Assembly (NCBI RefSeq): GCF_030209375.1
Contig: NZ_JARVSC010000003.1
Coordinates: 744,001 to 808,000 of the forward strand
From: Plantibacter sp. ME-Dv--P-122b
GTDB lineage: Bacteria; Actinomycetota; Actinomycetes; Actinomycetales; Microbacteriaceae
Direction: 5' to 3'
Length of the DNA: 64,000 bases
How positions within the stretch are numbered: the first letter of the stretch is position 1; every line of letters starts with the position of its first letter. The notes beneath the pieces are model-generated. The model was given only the letters and a program-made list of their open reading frames with translations. It did no database searches and was not told the DNA's origin. The translations under genes were made by a program, and so were the position numbers. Below are positions 34,957 to 43,758 of the stretch, one piece after another.

Positions 34957-34995
34957 GTTAGCAACACCGCGCTACATTTGTTAGATGAGGCTAAC
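34957..34995. promoter_or_regulatory. Candidate MntR sites before mntH
   Basis: Two related elements: GTTAGC...GCTAC at 34957-34975 and the clean inverted repeat GTTAGATGAGGCTAAC at 34980-34995. They share TTAGC/GCTAA half-sites and lie directly upstream of mntH, as expected for a DtxR-family repressor. Confidence 0.55.
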
Positions 34996-35121
34996 TCTTG
35001 GATTCACCCGCCTTCTGCTTGGATGAGCCTGAGAATCGACTGCGCATCGCGAGGCGCCCGAACGGCCTCCGGAACCACATCTGGTTCGATAGTTACGCAT
35101 ACAACTTTTCGAGAGGCCCCC

Positions 35122-35826
35122 GTGACCCCCGCAGCAGATCGCCCCAAGAACACCCCCGTCCCGCCCGCCGTGAAGCAGCAGAGCGTGAAGCAGGAGCGCG
35201 AAGCCCAGCGTCAGGCCAAGGTCGCGGCGTTCAAGCAGGCGCAGAAGCGGAAGAACCGCAACCGCCGCATCGGAATCTGGGCCGGTGTCGTCGGCGGCGT
35301 GGCCGTCATCGCGGTCCTCATCACGAGTGTCGTCCTCACCCTGCCGAAGAACGCCAGCTACCCCGGCGGTGGCACCGGCACCGGCCAGGACATCGCGGGC
35401 GTGGAACTCTTCCAGAACACCTCGGAGCACGTCGAGGGCACGGTCGACTACCCGCAGAACCCGCCGGCCGGTGGCCCGCACAACCAGTACTGGCTGAACT
35501 GCGGCATCTACACCGAGGAGCAGACCAATGAGAACGCGGTCCACTCCCTCGAGCACGGCGCGATCTGGGTCACCTACGACCCGTCCCTCAGCGACGCGGA
35601 GCTCACGAAGCTCAAGGAGCTGCTCCCCACCACGTACGTCGTCCTGTCGCCGAAGTCCGACCTTCCCTCGCCGATCGTGCTGAGCGGCTGGAACTCGCAG
35701 CTGCAGGTCAACAACGCCAGTGACGCGCGCATCGCCGATTTCTTCGAGGAGTTCTGGAAGAGCAACAACGTCCCGGAACCCGGCGCGGCCTGCACCGGCG
35801 CGATCGACGGTCCCGGCAAGGTCTGA
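35122..35826 (+). CDS. DUF3105 membrane-anchored protein
   Basis: A 234-residue protein: Lys/Gln-rich cytoplasmic N-terminus (VKQQSVKQEREAQRQAKVAA), one membrane segment (IWAGVVGGVAVIAVLITSVV, near residue 55) and an external DUF3105 domain with HNQYWLNCGIYTEE and AVHSLEHGAIWVTYDP, whose His and Cys residues could bind metal. GTG start with AGAGG upstream. Four bases separate it from the DUF305 gene; the two families are often paired in actinobacteria. Function unknown. Confidence 0.85.
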   Translation: MTPAADRPKNTPVPPAVKQQSVKQEREAQRQAKVAAFKQAQKRKNRNRRIGIWAGVVGGVAVIAVLITSVVLTLPKNASYPGGGTGTGQDIAGVELFQNTSEHVEGTVDYPQNPPAGGPHNQYWLNCGIYTEEQTNENAVHSLEHGAIWVTYDPSLSDAELTKLKELLPTTYVVLSPKSDLPSPIVLSGWNSQLQVNNASDARIADFFEEFWKSNNVPEPGAACTGAIDGPGKV

Positions 35827-35830
35827 TCCG

Positions 35831-36619
35831 TTGACCCCGGCGACCCGACCCGACGCCCCGGCGACCGGTGGACCGGCCGACGGCGGCGTGACCGACGAGG
35901 AACTCGCCGCCTGGGAGGCGCAAGGCTCCCCCGACGGCTCCAGCCGGACCCGCGTCGTCATCGCCGCGATGGCCGTCGTCGCGATCATGGTGGCCGCGGC
36001 GATCGGTTTCTCGGTCGGTCGGCTCAGCACGCTCGCCGACCCGACACCCACCACGACGAGTGCGGAAGCGGGCTTCTCGCGCGACATGCAGGTGCACCAC
36101 AACCAGGGCGTGGAGCTCGCCATGATCATCCGCGACCGGACGGACGCGGTCGACGTGCGCACCCTCGCGTACGACATCGCGACCACCCAGGCGCAGCAGT
36201 CCGGCCAGCTGTACGACTGGCTCGTCCAATGGAATCTGCCACAGGGGTCGCGCCAGCCGGACATGACGTGGATGACGCTCCCCACCCTCACAGGCGCGAG
36301 CGGCCATGCGCACGGCGGCGACACGGCGACGCCCGGATCCACGCACACCCCGGGCGACCCGATGCCGGGCCTCGCCACACCCGCCCAGATCGACCAGCTG
36401 ACGGCGGCGTCCGGGCTCCAGGCCGAGCGGGTCTTCCTCACGCTGATGATCGCCCACCACCAGGGTGCGGTCGAGATGGCCGAAGCGCTGCAGCCGCGGA
36501 CCACGAACGCGACCGCGCTGGCCTTCACACGCGCGGTGATCGCGAGCCAGCAGGCGGAGATCGAGCTCATGACCCGCATGCTCGACGACCGGGGTGGGCC
36601 GGTCGACCTCGCCGGCTGA
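35831..36619 (+). CDS. DUF305 membrane-anchored protein
   Basis: About 262 residues from a TTG start 4 bases after the DUF3105 gene. One membrane segment (VVIAAMAVVAIMVAAAIGFSVG) is followed by a DUF305 domain with two His-His motifs, MQVHHNQGVELAM and MIAHHQGAVEMAE, typical of this metal-binding (often copper-linked) ferritin-like family. A His-rich linker HAHGGDTATPGSTH lies between. Probably works with the DUF3105 protein at the cell surface; the start codon is the least certain point. Confidence 0.82.
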   Translation: MTPATRPDAPATGGPADGGVTDEELAAWEAQGSPDGSSRTRVVIAAMAVVAIMVAAAIGFSVGRLSTLADPTPTTTSAEAGFSRDMQVHHNQGVELAMIIRDRTDAVDVRTLAYDIATTQAQQSGQLYDWLVQWNLPQGSRQPDMTWMTLPTLTGASGHAHGGDTATPGSTHTPGDPMPGLATPAQIDQLTAASGLQAERVFLTLMIAHHQGAVEMAEALQPRTTNATALAFTRAVIASQQAEIELMTRMLDDRGGPVDLAG

Positions 36620-36737
36620 CGCCTCCCGGCGATGCCCCATGCGCACGGTGCGCGCCGACAAGGGGCTAGCCAGAACACCGACTGACGGCGAAGAATGATC
36701 CCGACGCCCGAACGGGCCCGATGAACAGGAGCGACGA

Positions 36738-36947
36738 ATGGCACTCGACGACATCACCAAGAAGGCTCAGGAATTCCTGAACGACAACAAGGTCAAGGAC
36801 GCCCTGAAGAGCGAGCAGGCCGAGGACATCAGCGACAAGCTCCTCGGCAGTGTCGCCGACGCGGCGAAGAAGGTCACCGGCGGCAAGTTCGACCAGCAGA
36901 TCGACGGCGCCCGCGACGCGGCCGACAAGGCCGTCGGCAACGAGTAG
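36738..36947 (+). CDS. MT0933-type small antitoxin-like protein
   Basis: A 69-residue, highly charged protein (DDITKKAQEFLNDNKVKDAL, KKVTGGKFDQQIDGARDAAD) resembling the Rv0909/MT0933 family of proposed antitoxins. AGGAG precedes the ATG. No toxin gene is adjacent: a DUF305 gene lies upstream and a convergent helix-turn-helix gene downstream. In many actinobacteria such proteins occur alone and may be general stress proteins. Confidence 0.7.
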   Translation: MALDDITKKAQEFLNDNKVKDALKSEQAEDISDKLLGSVADAAKKVTGGKFDQQIDGARDAADKAVGNE

Positions 36948-36968
36948 TTCCCCGATCCGAGACGAGCG

Positions 36969-36998
36969 ACGGCCGGGTCCCGATGGGCGCCCGGCCGT
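36969..36998. terminator. Terminator hairpin
   Basis: ACGGCCGGG and CCCGGCCGT form a perfect 9-bp stem with a 12-base loop, 22 bp after the antitoxin-like gene and before the convergent gene's end. Confidence 0.7.
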
Positions 36999-37041
36999 TC
37001 GCGTCTGCGACGGTCAGCGCTCGATCGTCGCTCCGGGTCGG

Positions 37042-37551
37042 TCAGCGCCCGTCGAGCTCGGCGTCGACGGGATTGCTCCGGAACCGGTCGAGCGCGATGG
37101 CCACGAGTTCGGGGGCCGACAGGTGCGTGTCCTGCATGAGGTCCGAGAGGACTTCGGACGCGCGCCCGCTGAGCGTCAGTTGCACGGTCGCGGAGCGGTC
37201 TTCATCAACACCGCTCAACGCGCGACGACGTTCGCCCAGGCTGAGGATGGCCGACCGCAGATAGGTGCGGCTGGCGACGGTGTCGATCTCCCATCGGCCG
37301 GCGCGGCGGTTCGCGACGACGTTGCCACGACGGATGTTGGTCATGAGGGACGCTCGGCTCACATGGAGCCGCGCGGCGAGTTCCGCCGTCCGGACCGGTC
37401 GCGGGAGGTCGTCGATGAAGTCCTCGACGAGCGCCTCCCGGAGGAGCTCCCAGGCGACGTCCGGTGGGAGCGGCGCATCGGGCACGCCGCCGCCATCCTG
37501 CAGCGGACCCACCCACGCGGTCGTGGGGGCGTCGCGTTCGGTCATCGTCAT
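37042..37551 (-). CDS. Putative DNA-binding protein, hypothetical
   Basis: About 169 residues. Residues 50-95 look like a winged helix or excisionase-type DNA-binding domain (TAELAARLHVSRASLMTNIR, then RRAGRWEIDT), and the C-terminal part (VQLTLSGRASEVLSDLMQDT) is helical. The start MTMTERDAP is taken because GGAGGGGCG precedes it. No neighbour suggests a target. Confidence 0.6.
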   Translation of the reverse strand: MTMTERDAPTTAWVGPLQDGGGVPDAPLPPDVAWELLREALVEDFIDDLPRPVRTAELAARLHVSRASLMTNIRRGNVVANRRAGRWEIDTVASRTYLRSAILSLGERRRALSGVDEDRSATVQLTLSGRASEVLSDLMQDTHLSAPELVAIALDRFRSNPVDAELDGR

Positions 37552-37660
37552 CGCCCCTCCAAGGTTCCGGCGCTCGAACCTCAAGCATGCTCGGTGCCCG
37601 TGGAAAGCGCGTCCCCCAATGCGGGTTGCCCGCGTTCGCGGGGTGCCGGCCCGAAACGAC

Positions 37661-37690
37661 GCACCCCGTCCACCAGGGCGGACGGGGTGC
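37661..37690 (-). terminator. Terminator after the aquaporin gene
   Basis: GCACCCCGTCC and GGACGGGGTGC form a perfect 11-bp stem with an 8-base loop just past the aquaporin stop. Confidence 0.75.
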
Positions 37691-37708
37691 GGGCGACGCT
37701 CGGACGAC

Positions 37709-38500
37709 TCAGCTGCGGTTCGCGATCGGTCGGGAACCCACCGGGCGGGTCCCCTCGAACAGGATCCGGTAGCTGAATCCGGCGATCAGGGCACCGATGA
37801 TCGGGAACACGATGAACACCCAGACCTGCGCGAGCCAGTCGCCCCCGCCGAAGATGGCGGTCGCGATGGAGCGCGCCGGGTTGATCGAGCCGTTGTCGAT
37901 CGGGATCGCGATCAACAGAAACAGCGTGAGGGCGCCGCCGATGGCGATCGGCGCGAAGCCCGCGGCCGCACGAGTGTGTGTGACGCCCAGGATGACGTAG
38001 AGGAACAGTGCGGTGATGACGACCTCGATCACGATCGCCGAGACGAGTCCGAATCCTCCGGGCGAGAGCTCGCCGAACCCGTTCGAGACGAAACCGCTCG
38101 CGACGGCCTTGTCGAGGAAGCCCGCCGGGCCGCCGGCCGCAAGGCCGAACACCACGAGTGCGCCGAGGAACGCTCCGACCAGCTGCGCGAGGATGAACGT
38201 CCATGTCGCGCGCCAGGGGAACCGACCGGCCGCGGCCAGCCCGAGCGTCACCGCCGGGTTGAAGTGCCCGCCGGAGATGGGGCCGAACGCGTAGGCGGCG
38301 ATGGTCACCGAGAGGCCGAGGGCGATCGCCACCCCGAGGAAGCCGACGCCCAGGGGGTTCGACGTCTCCTCGCCGAAGAACGCGGAGAAGGTCGCCGTCC
38401 CGACGAGACCGAAGACGAGGAGGAAGGTACCCGCGACCTCGGCGAGCAGCTGTGACGCGGTCGTCGGTTCGACAGAGGGTGGGACTTCCGGGGAGGACAT
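37709..38500 (-). CDS. MIP-family aquaporin
   Basis: A 263-residue channel with six membrane segments and both NPA boxes: ISGGHFNPAVTLG near residue 78 and NGSINPARSIA near 205. The overall look is that of AqpZ-type water channels, without the Asp insertion of glycerol facilitators. The start MSSPEVPPS is preceded by AGAAGAG. Confidence 0.93.
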   Translation of the reverse strand: MSSPEVPPSVEPTTASQLLAEVAGTFLLVFGLVGTATFSAFFGEETSNPLGVGFLGVAIALGLSVTIAAYAFGPISGGHFNPAVTLGLAAAGRFPWRATWTFILAQLVGAFLGALVVFGLAAGGPAGFLDKAVASGFVSNGFGELSPGGFGLVSAIVIEVVITALFLYVILGVTHTRAAAGFAPIAIGGALTLFLLIAIPIDNGSINPARSIATAIFGGGDWLAQVWVFIVFPIIGALIAGFSYRILFEGTRPVGSRPIANRS

Positions 38501-38621
38501 CTGGACTCTTCTCGCTCGAGGTGACGACGTGGACACGGTCGGCCGGCGGCTACCGCATCACCAGCAGACTATTGCCCGGCGTCCCACCGGCGACAGCCCG
38601 CGGTCCGCATGTCGCCGTCCG

Positions 38622-39290
38622 TCAGTGCACCTCCAGGTCGTGGAGCGGGACCTGGAGCCGGAAGACGTGCTCGATCGCGAGTTCCGCGCCGACGGCGTCG
38701 CCCGAGGCGATCGCGGAGCGGAGGTGCGGGTACCCGACGCGCAGATCCGACCAGTCGACCGTCTCAGCCGACCGCGTCGCCGCGACGCGGTAGATCAGGG
38801 CGCCGATCACGTCCTTCGTCGCCGTGACGAGGACCGGGTTCTCGCAGTGCTTCAGGAACCGGTCCACGAGGCCCCAGACGCAGCGGCCGTGCGCATCCGC
38901 GTCCTCCGCCGTCACCGTCGTCATCGTGTGCTCGACGAACGCGACGAGCTCGGCCCGCTGCCCCGCCGTCAGCGTCGGGACGGTGACGCGGACGACGCCG
39001 CTCACGAGTGCCCCGAGCGTCTGGAGCACGGCTGTCCGGTCCTCGGCCCGTGGCTGCGCGACGCGCGTGTGCCGCTGCGGTGCCGTCTCGACCAGTCCGA
39101 CGCGCTCGAGTTCCTGGAGCGCTGCGTCGATCGCGTCCGGCGGCGCGCCGAGCCACACCCGCAGCTCCTCCTCGATGAGCAGCTCGCCAGAGGCGAGCGT
39201 CCCGTCGTAGATCGCCGTGCGGATCCGCTCGGTCACGGACTCGCGGGCGGGAGACGGCCGCGACCCGGACGGTCCATCGGGGTTCGGCAT
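38622..39290 (-). CDS. GntR-family transcriptional regulator
   Basis: A 222-residue regulator with a winged-helix domain at residues 15-75 (VTERIRTAIYDGTLASGELL, EEELRVWLGAP) and an all-helical FCD-like effector domain. GAGGAA precedes the ATG. It stands alone between the aquaporin and the ABC exporter; target genes are not evident. Confidence 0.85.
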   Translation of the reverse strand: MPNPDGPSGSRPSPARESVTERIRTAIYDGTLASGELLIEEELRVWLGAPPDAIDAALQELERVGLVETAPQRHTRVAQPRAEDRTAVLQTLGALVSGVVRVTVPTLTAGQRAELVAFVEHTMTTVTAEDADAHGRCVWGLVDRFLKHCENPVLVTATKDVIGALIYRVAATRSAETVDWSDLRVGYPHLRSAIASGDAVGAELAIEHVFRLQVPLHDLEVH

Positions 39291-39429
39291 CGGTTCCTCG
39301 CTCGGCTGGGGACGGCTGCTGGCTATCGGCCGATCGTACCGCGGACGATCCCCGCTTCGGCGAGCGCCGCGTGCGCCTGCCGACCGCGTCTGTGTGTTGT
39401 GCCGCGCTCGCTCGACGAAGCTCCTTCGC

Positions 39430-41325
39430 TCAGACGGTGACGGCCTGCTGGGCGTAGAGGGTCGCGTACACGCCGCCGGCCGCGAGGAGCTCCTGGTGGG
39501 TGCCGCGCTCCACGACGCGCCCACGGTCGAGGACGAAGATGACGTCGGCGTGCACGATGGTCGAGAGGCGGTGGGCGATCGACACCGTGGTGCGTCCGCG
39601 GGTCGCGTCGTCGAGAGCCACTTGGACGACCCGTTCGGAGATGGTGTCGAGGGCGCTCGTGGCCTCGTCGAGGATGAGCACCTCCGGGTCCTTCAGCAGC
39701 ACGCGCGCGATGGCGATGCGCTGCTTCTCGCCGCCGGACAACCGGTAGCCGCGTTCGCCGACGAGCGTGTCGTAGCCGTCCTCGAAACGCATGATCGTCT
39801 CGTGGATGTTCGCCGCGCGGCAGGCGGTCTCGAGTTCGTCGAGGGTCGCGTCGGGCTTCGCGTAGCGGAGGTTCTCCGCGATCGTCGCGTGGAAGAGGTA
39901 GGTCTCCTGGCTGACGATGCCGATGCGGGAGACGAGGGACTCCTGCGTGACGTCGCGGACGTCGGCGCCCGCCACCATGACCCGGCCACCCGACACCTCC
40001 TGGAAGCGCGGGATGAGGTAGGAGATGGTCGTCTTGCCTGCTCCCGACGGTCCGACGAATGCGGCGAACTGTCCGGGTTCGATCGTGAAGGAGACACCGT
40101 CGAGGGTGGGGGTCGAGTCGTCCTGGGCGTCGGCGTAGCGGAAGGTGACGTCGTCGAAGCGGATCTGCGGTGCGACGCTCGGGAGCGGTGCGGCGCCGGG
40201 GCGGTCGGCGATGGCGGGCTTGAGGTCGAGGTACTCGAAGATCCGCGCGAAGAGGGCGCCCGAGGTCTGCAGGTCGAGGGCGACGCGCATGACGCCCATG
40301 AGCGGGAACAGCAGGCGGGCCTGGATGGTGGTGAAGGCCACGATCGAGCCGGCGGTGACGTCCGCCGCGCCGCCGGTGATGAGCCAGCCGGCGACCAGGT
40401 ACACGATCGCTGGGATGGACGACAGGAAGATGTTCACCATCGCGAAGAACCACTGACCACTCATCGCCTGGCTGACCTGGAGGCGGATCTGGGTGCGGTT
40501 CTCGGCGCTGTAGCGCTCGACCTCGGTGTCCTGGCGGTTGAAGCTCTTCGCGAGGAGCACGCCGGAGACGCTCAGCGCCTCCTGGGTGATCGCGGTCATC
40601 TCCGACAGCGACTCCTGCGTCTTCGTCGCGATCCGCGCTCGGACCTGACCGACGCGGCGCTGCGCGATCACGAGGATCGGCATGAGGATGAGGGCGACGA
40701 TCGTCAGCTGCCAGTTGAGGATGAGCATGGCGACGAGCGCGGAGATGACCGTCACGGTGTTGCCGAGCACGCTCGACACGGTGTTGGTGAGGACGTTCGC
40801 GACGCCGCCGACGTCGTTCTGGAGGCGCGACTGGATGATGCCCGTCTTCGTGCGGGTGAAGAAGCTCAGTTCCATCGCCTGCAATTGCGAGAACAGCTTG
40901 ATGCGCAGGGCACCCATGACACTGTTGCCGACGGTCGCCGTGAGGTAGGTCTGCCAGACGCCGAGGAGGGCGGCGATGATGAACAGCGCCACCATCGCGC
41001 CGACGATCTCCGCGAGCGCGACGAGGTTCGGACTGCCACCGTCGGTCGGGAACAGGCCGACGTCGAACGCCTGCTTGACCAGCAGCGGAGGGAGCACCGC
41101 GAGGGCGGCACCGATGACGACGAGCACCATCGTGAGGATGATCTTCGCGCGGAACGGCACGAACAGCGCGACGATGCGCTTGCCGAGGTTCGGGATCCTC
41201 GGCGCCTCCGCGTTGAGCGCCTTCTGCGCCGCCATGTCGCCACCGCTGACGCGGCTGCCCGCGCGGGGCCCGCCACCCCCGGGTGCACCGCCGCGTGGCC
41301 CGCCCCGTCCGCCGTGCATGCTCAT
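39430..41325 (-). CDS. ABC exporter, fused membrane and ATPase domains
   Basis: A 631-residue half-transporter. A Gly/Arg-rich N-terminus (GGRGGPRGGAPGGGGPRAGS) precedes six membrane segments (from IILTMVLVVIGAALAVLPPL). The ATPase has Walker A GPSGAGKTT, the signature LSGGEKQRIAIA, Walker B LILDEATSALD and an H-loop in SIAHRLSTI. It probably works as a homodimer exporting lipid or drug-like molecules. No partner gene is adjacent. The stop at 39430 is followed by a non-coding gap of 139 bp. Confidence 0.92.
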   Translation of the reverse strand: MSMHGGRGGPRGGAPGGGGPRAGSRVSGGDMAAQKALNAEAPRIPNLGKRIVALFVPFRAKIILTMVLVVIGAALAVLPPLLVKQAFDVGLFPTDGGSPNLVALAEIVGAMVALFIIAALLGVWQTYLTATVGNSVMGALRIKLFSQLQAMELSFFTRTKTGIIQSRLQNDVGGVANVLTNTVSSVLGNTVTVISALVAMLILNWQLTIVALILMPILVIAQRRVGQVRARIATKTQESLSEMTAITQEALSVSGVLLAKSFNRQDTEVERYSAENRTQIRLQVSQAMSGQWFFAMVNIFLSSIPAIVYLVAGWLITGGAADVTAGSIVAFTTIQARLLFPLMGVMRVALDLQTSGALFARIFEYLDLKPAIADRPGAAPLPSVAPQIRFDDVTFRYADAQDDSTPTLDGVSFTIEPGQFAAFVGPSGAGKTTISYLIPRFQEVSGGRVMVAGADVRDVTQESLVSRIGIVSQETYLFHATIAENLRYAKPDATLDELETACRAANIHETIMRFEDGYDTLVGERGYRLSGGEKQRIAIARVLLKDPEVLILDEATSALDTISERVVQVALDDATRGRTTVSIAHRLSTIVHADVIFVLDRGRVVERGTHQELLAAGGVYATLYAQQAVTV

Positions 41326-41379
41326 CCCGCCACCCTATCCCCGCCCACCCTCCTCCCCCTCCCCTGTCCCCGTCCCGCG

Positions 41380-41465
41380 GTTCACAACTCAGGAGCGGCT
41401 CGGCGTTTCGCCTCCGTTCGTGTGCCTGCGGGCCGACACGCCGTCCCCGATCCTGAGTTGTGAAC
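41380..41465. repeat. 86-bp inverted-arm element, copy 3
   Basis: Begins GTTCACAACTCAGGA and ends TCCTGAGTTGTGAAC, 86 bp; both arms carry the CAACTCAGGA variant. It lies in the divergent gap between the ABC exporter and the AbiEi-like gene. Confidence 0.9.
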
Positions 41466-41564
41466 CGACACGAGCGTGCTCCACAACCGGTCGAACCGGT
41501 CATCCGTGCACATCGGCGCAGGCGTGCGTCATCGCGACCGATGCGACACGACGACGCTGGAGCG

Positions 41565-42440
41565 ATGATCGGACTCACGACCGCCGTCGAGCACCTGGGG
41601 CAGGTGGCGACTCGACGTGAACTGATCGACCACGGGTTCACTGGGCGACAGCTGACGTTTGCAGTGGCGGCAGGACTCCTCGTCCGACCACGCCGCGGCT
41701 GGTACGCAACACCCGCCGCAGATCCCGCGTTGATCAGGGCCGTCCGGGTGGGCGGGCGACTGGGCTGCGTTTCGGCCGCGGAGCGTTATGGCTGGGCCGT
41801 TGCACGGAGAGGCGAGGTGCATGTGAGTCTCACTGAGAACGCCTCACGACTCCGCCATCCCGATGACCGGACGACCTACCCCAGTGGCGAGGAGTTCCGC
41901 GACCTGCAGGGTCTCGTTCTCCACTGGCACTCGCCCCTCTCCAGAGATGACCGGCCGAAGCTCCTGACCTCGCCGTACGAGACCACCCTGCAGATTGCGG
42001 CTTGCCAGCATCCCGACCTCGCTGTCGCCGCATTCGACTCCTTCATCAACGTCGATCCACGCGGCGCAGCTCATCTCGAGGACTGGCTGCTGGACCTCCC
42101 CCGCCGGTTCTTCGACGCCCTCCCCCGGCGAGAGAGCGGCTGCCACAGCTTCCTCGAGACCATCGGCCGGATCCGCCTCGAGCGCGCGGGCATCCGCGGA
42201 GTCCACCAGGTGTTCGTCGAGGGGGTGGGACGGGTCGACCTCGTCCTGGCTGGACGGATCGTCATCGAGTGGGACGGACGTGAGTTCCATGACACACCCG
42301 ATGCTCACGAGCAGGACCGCTGGCGGGACGCGATGCTGGCGATCCGCGGGTACCGAGTCCTCCGGTTCACCTACCGGATGGTCATGGACGACTGGTACGC
42401 CGTCGAAGGAGCCATTCGTTCGGCTCTCGCCGAAACGTGA
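41565..42440 (+). CDS. AbiEi-like wHTH plus DUF559 (Vsr-like) endonuclease-fold protein
   Basis: About 291 residues. The N-terminus (TAVEHLGQVATRRELIDHGF, TGRQLTFAVAAG) resembles the winged helix of AbiEi-type antitoxins. The C-terminus has a PD-(D/E)XK-like core in RVDLVLAGRIVIEWDGREFH and a downstream Trp/Arg-rich helix, as in DUF559 proteins related to Vsr endonuclease. Start chosen for GGAG 6 bases upstream. Common in actinobacteria as single genes of unknown role; no AbiEii toxin is adjacent. Confidence 0.78.
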   Translation: MIGLTTAVEHLGQVATRRELIDHGFTGRQLTFAVAAGLLVRPRRGWYATPAADPALIRAVRVGGRLGCVSAAERYGWAVARRGEVHVSLTENASRLRHPDDRTTYPSGEEFRDLQGLVLHWHSPLSRDDRPKLLTSPYETTLQIAACQHPDLAVAAFDSFINVDPRGAAHLEDWLLDLPRRFFDALPRRESGCHSFLETIGRIRLERAGIRGVHQVFVEGVGRVDLVLAGRIVIEWDGREFHDTPDAHEQDRWRDAMLAIRGYRVLRFTYRMVMDDWYAVEGAIRSALAET

Positions 42441-42474
42441 CCTCGACTGGTCGTTCGATGCGCCGCTGTTCTCG

Positions 42475-42561
42475 GTTCACAATTCAGGACGTCCACGGAG
42501 TGTCGCGTCCACAACCCGGTTGATCGGCCGTGGCGCGCCGAGGCTCTCCTGAATTGCGAAC
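42475..42561. repeat. 86-bp inverted-arm element, copy 4
   Basis: Begins GTTCACAATTCAGGACG and ends TCCTGAATTGCGAAC, 87 bp. It is 31 bp from copy 5 in the same gap between convergent genes. Confidence 0.9.
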
Positions 42562-42592
42562 ACCGCCGTCGGACTCCCCCACCTGTCTCCGT

Positions 42593-42679
42593 GTTCACAA
42601 TTCAGGACGTACCCGGCGAGCCCAGACCGTGTAGCCCGGTGGCAGGTCCGACACGCCGAGACTCGCCTGAATTGTGAAC
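42593..42679. repeat. 86-bp inverted-arm element, copy 5
   Basis: Begins GTTCACAATTCAGGACG and ends GCCTGAATTGTGAAC, 87 bp. The inner parts CCGGCGAGC and ACACGCCGAG form the second level of the dyad. Confidence 0.9.
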
Positions 42680-42705
42680 AAAACGAACGACCGGCGGGCG
42701 CACGG

Positions 42706-42735
42706 ACGCCCCGGGAGCGTGAGCTCCCGGGGCGT
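42706..42735 (-). terminator. Terminator of the alpha-glucoside importer operon
   Basis: ACGCCCCGGGAGC and GCTCCCGGGGCGT form a perfect 13-bp stem with a GTGA loop, 49 bp past the stop of the last permease gene. Confidence 0.85.
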
Positions 42736-42783
42736 GCGCGCACCGACGACGCTGTCGATCGGAGGATCGAACCGCGTGTCGGG

Positions 42784-43758
42784 TCAGCCCTTCGTCGAAC
42801 CGGCCAGGAGCCCGCGGACGAAGTACCGCTGCAGCGCGAAGAACACGACGAGCGGGACGAGGATCGAGATGAACGCGCCGGCCGTGAGCAGGTGCCACTC
42901 GTTGCCACGCGTACCGGTGATCTCCGCCAGCAGCTTCGTGATCGGCGCGACCTCGCCGTCCGCGAAGATGAGCGCGACGAGCAGGTCGTTCCACACCCAC
43001 AGGAACTGGAAGATCGCGAACGATGCGATTGCGGGCATCGTCAGCGGCAGCACGATCCGGAAGAAGATCTGACCGTGACCGGCGCCGTCCACGCGTGCCG
43101 CTTCGATGACCTCGCCGGGGATCTCCGCGACGAAGTTGTGCAGCAGGAAGATCGCCAGCGGCAGCGCGAACATGGTGTGGGCGATCCACACCTGGGCGAA
43201 GGTGCCGCTCGCGTCCAGGCCCTCGCCGACCTGCAGACCGAAGATGTTCAGTCCACGGGAGAACGTCGACAGCAGCGGGACGAGCGCCATCTGGATCGGC
43301 ACCACCTGCAGCGCAAACACGAGGATGAACAGGAAGTTCTTGCCGCGGAAGTCGATCCACGCGAACGCGTACGCCGCGAGGCTCGCCACCACCAGCGGGA
43401 TCAGCGTCGCCGGGACCGCGATGGCGATCGAGTTGACCCACGAGCCCGCGAGGTTCAGTGTCGAGTTGCCGGCCTGCAGCACCTGCACGTAGTTGTCGAT
43501 GGTGACCTGGAAGTCGGAGAAGATCGTCCACCAACCGGTGGTCTTCACCTGCTGCTCGGGCCGGAACGAGGAGACGAAGAGACCGAAGGTCGGGATCGTC
43601 CACAGCACCGCGATGACGACGGCCGCGATGGTCGCGCCACGGCTCGTGAGCCGCTTCTTCGTCCGTCGGCTCGCGGCCTCGATGCCGCGTTCACCCTTCG
43701 CGAGCTGTTCCTTCGTCGAGTCGTCGATCGGTAGTTCGATCGGCTGCACAGCACTCAT
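42784..43758 (-). CDS. Alpha-glucoside-type ABC permease (AglG/MalG-like)
   Basis: A 324-residue permease with six membrane segments (first: GATIAAVVIAVLWTIPTFGL) and the EAA motif EAARVDGAGHGQIFFRIVLP near residue 225. The long external loop after the first segment (TIDNYVQVLQAGNSTLNLAG) is of the AglG type. Overlaps the upstream permease gene by 4 bases. Last gene of the operon. Confidence 0.9.
   Translation of the reverse strand: MSAVQPIELPIDDSTKEQLAKGERGIEAASRRTKKRLTSRGATIAAVVIAVLWTIPTFGLFVSSFRPEQQVKTTGWWTIFSDFQVTIDNYVQVLQAGNSTLNLAGSWVNSIAIAVPATLIPLVVASLAAYAFAWIDFRGKNFLFILVFALQVVPIQMALVPLLSTFSRGLNIFGLQVGEGLDASGTFAQVWIAHTMFALPLAIFLLHNFVAEIPGEVIEAARVDGAGHGQIFFRIVLPLTMPAIASFAIFQFLWVWNDLLVALIFADGEVAPITKLLAEITGTRGNEWHLLTAGAFISILVPLVVFFALQRYFVRGLLAGSTKG

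Noticed and set aside
39323-41641. 772-codon minus-strand frame overlapping the ABC exporter
   Set aside because: It is a frameshifted reading of the exporter gene with no motifs; the exporter frame has all ABC motifs.
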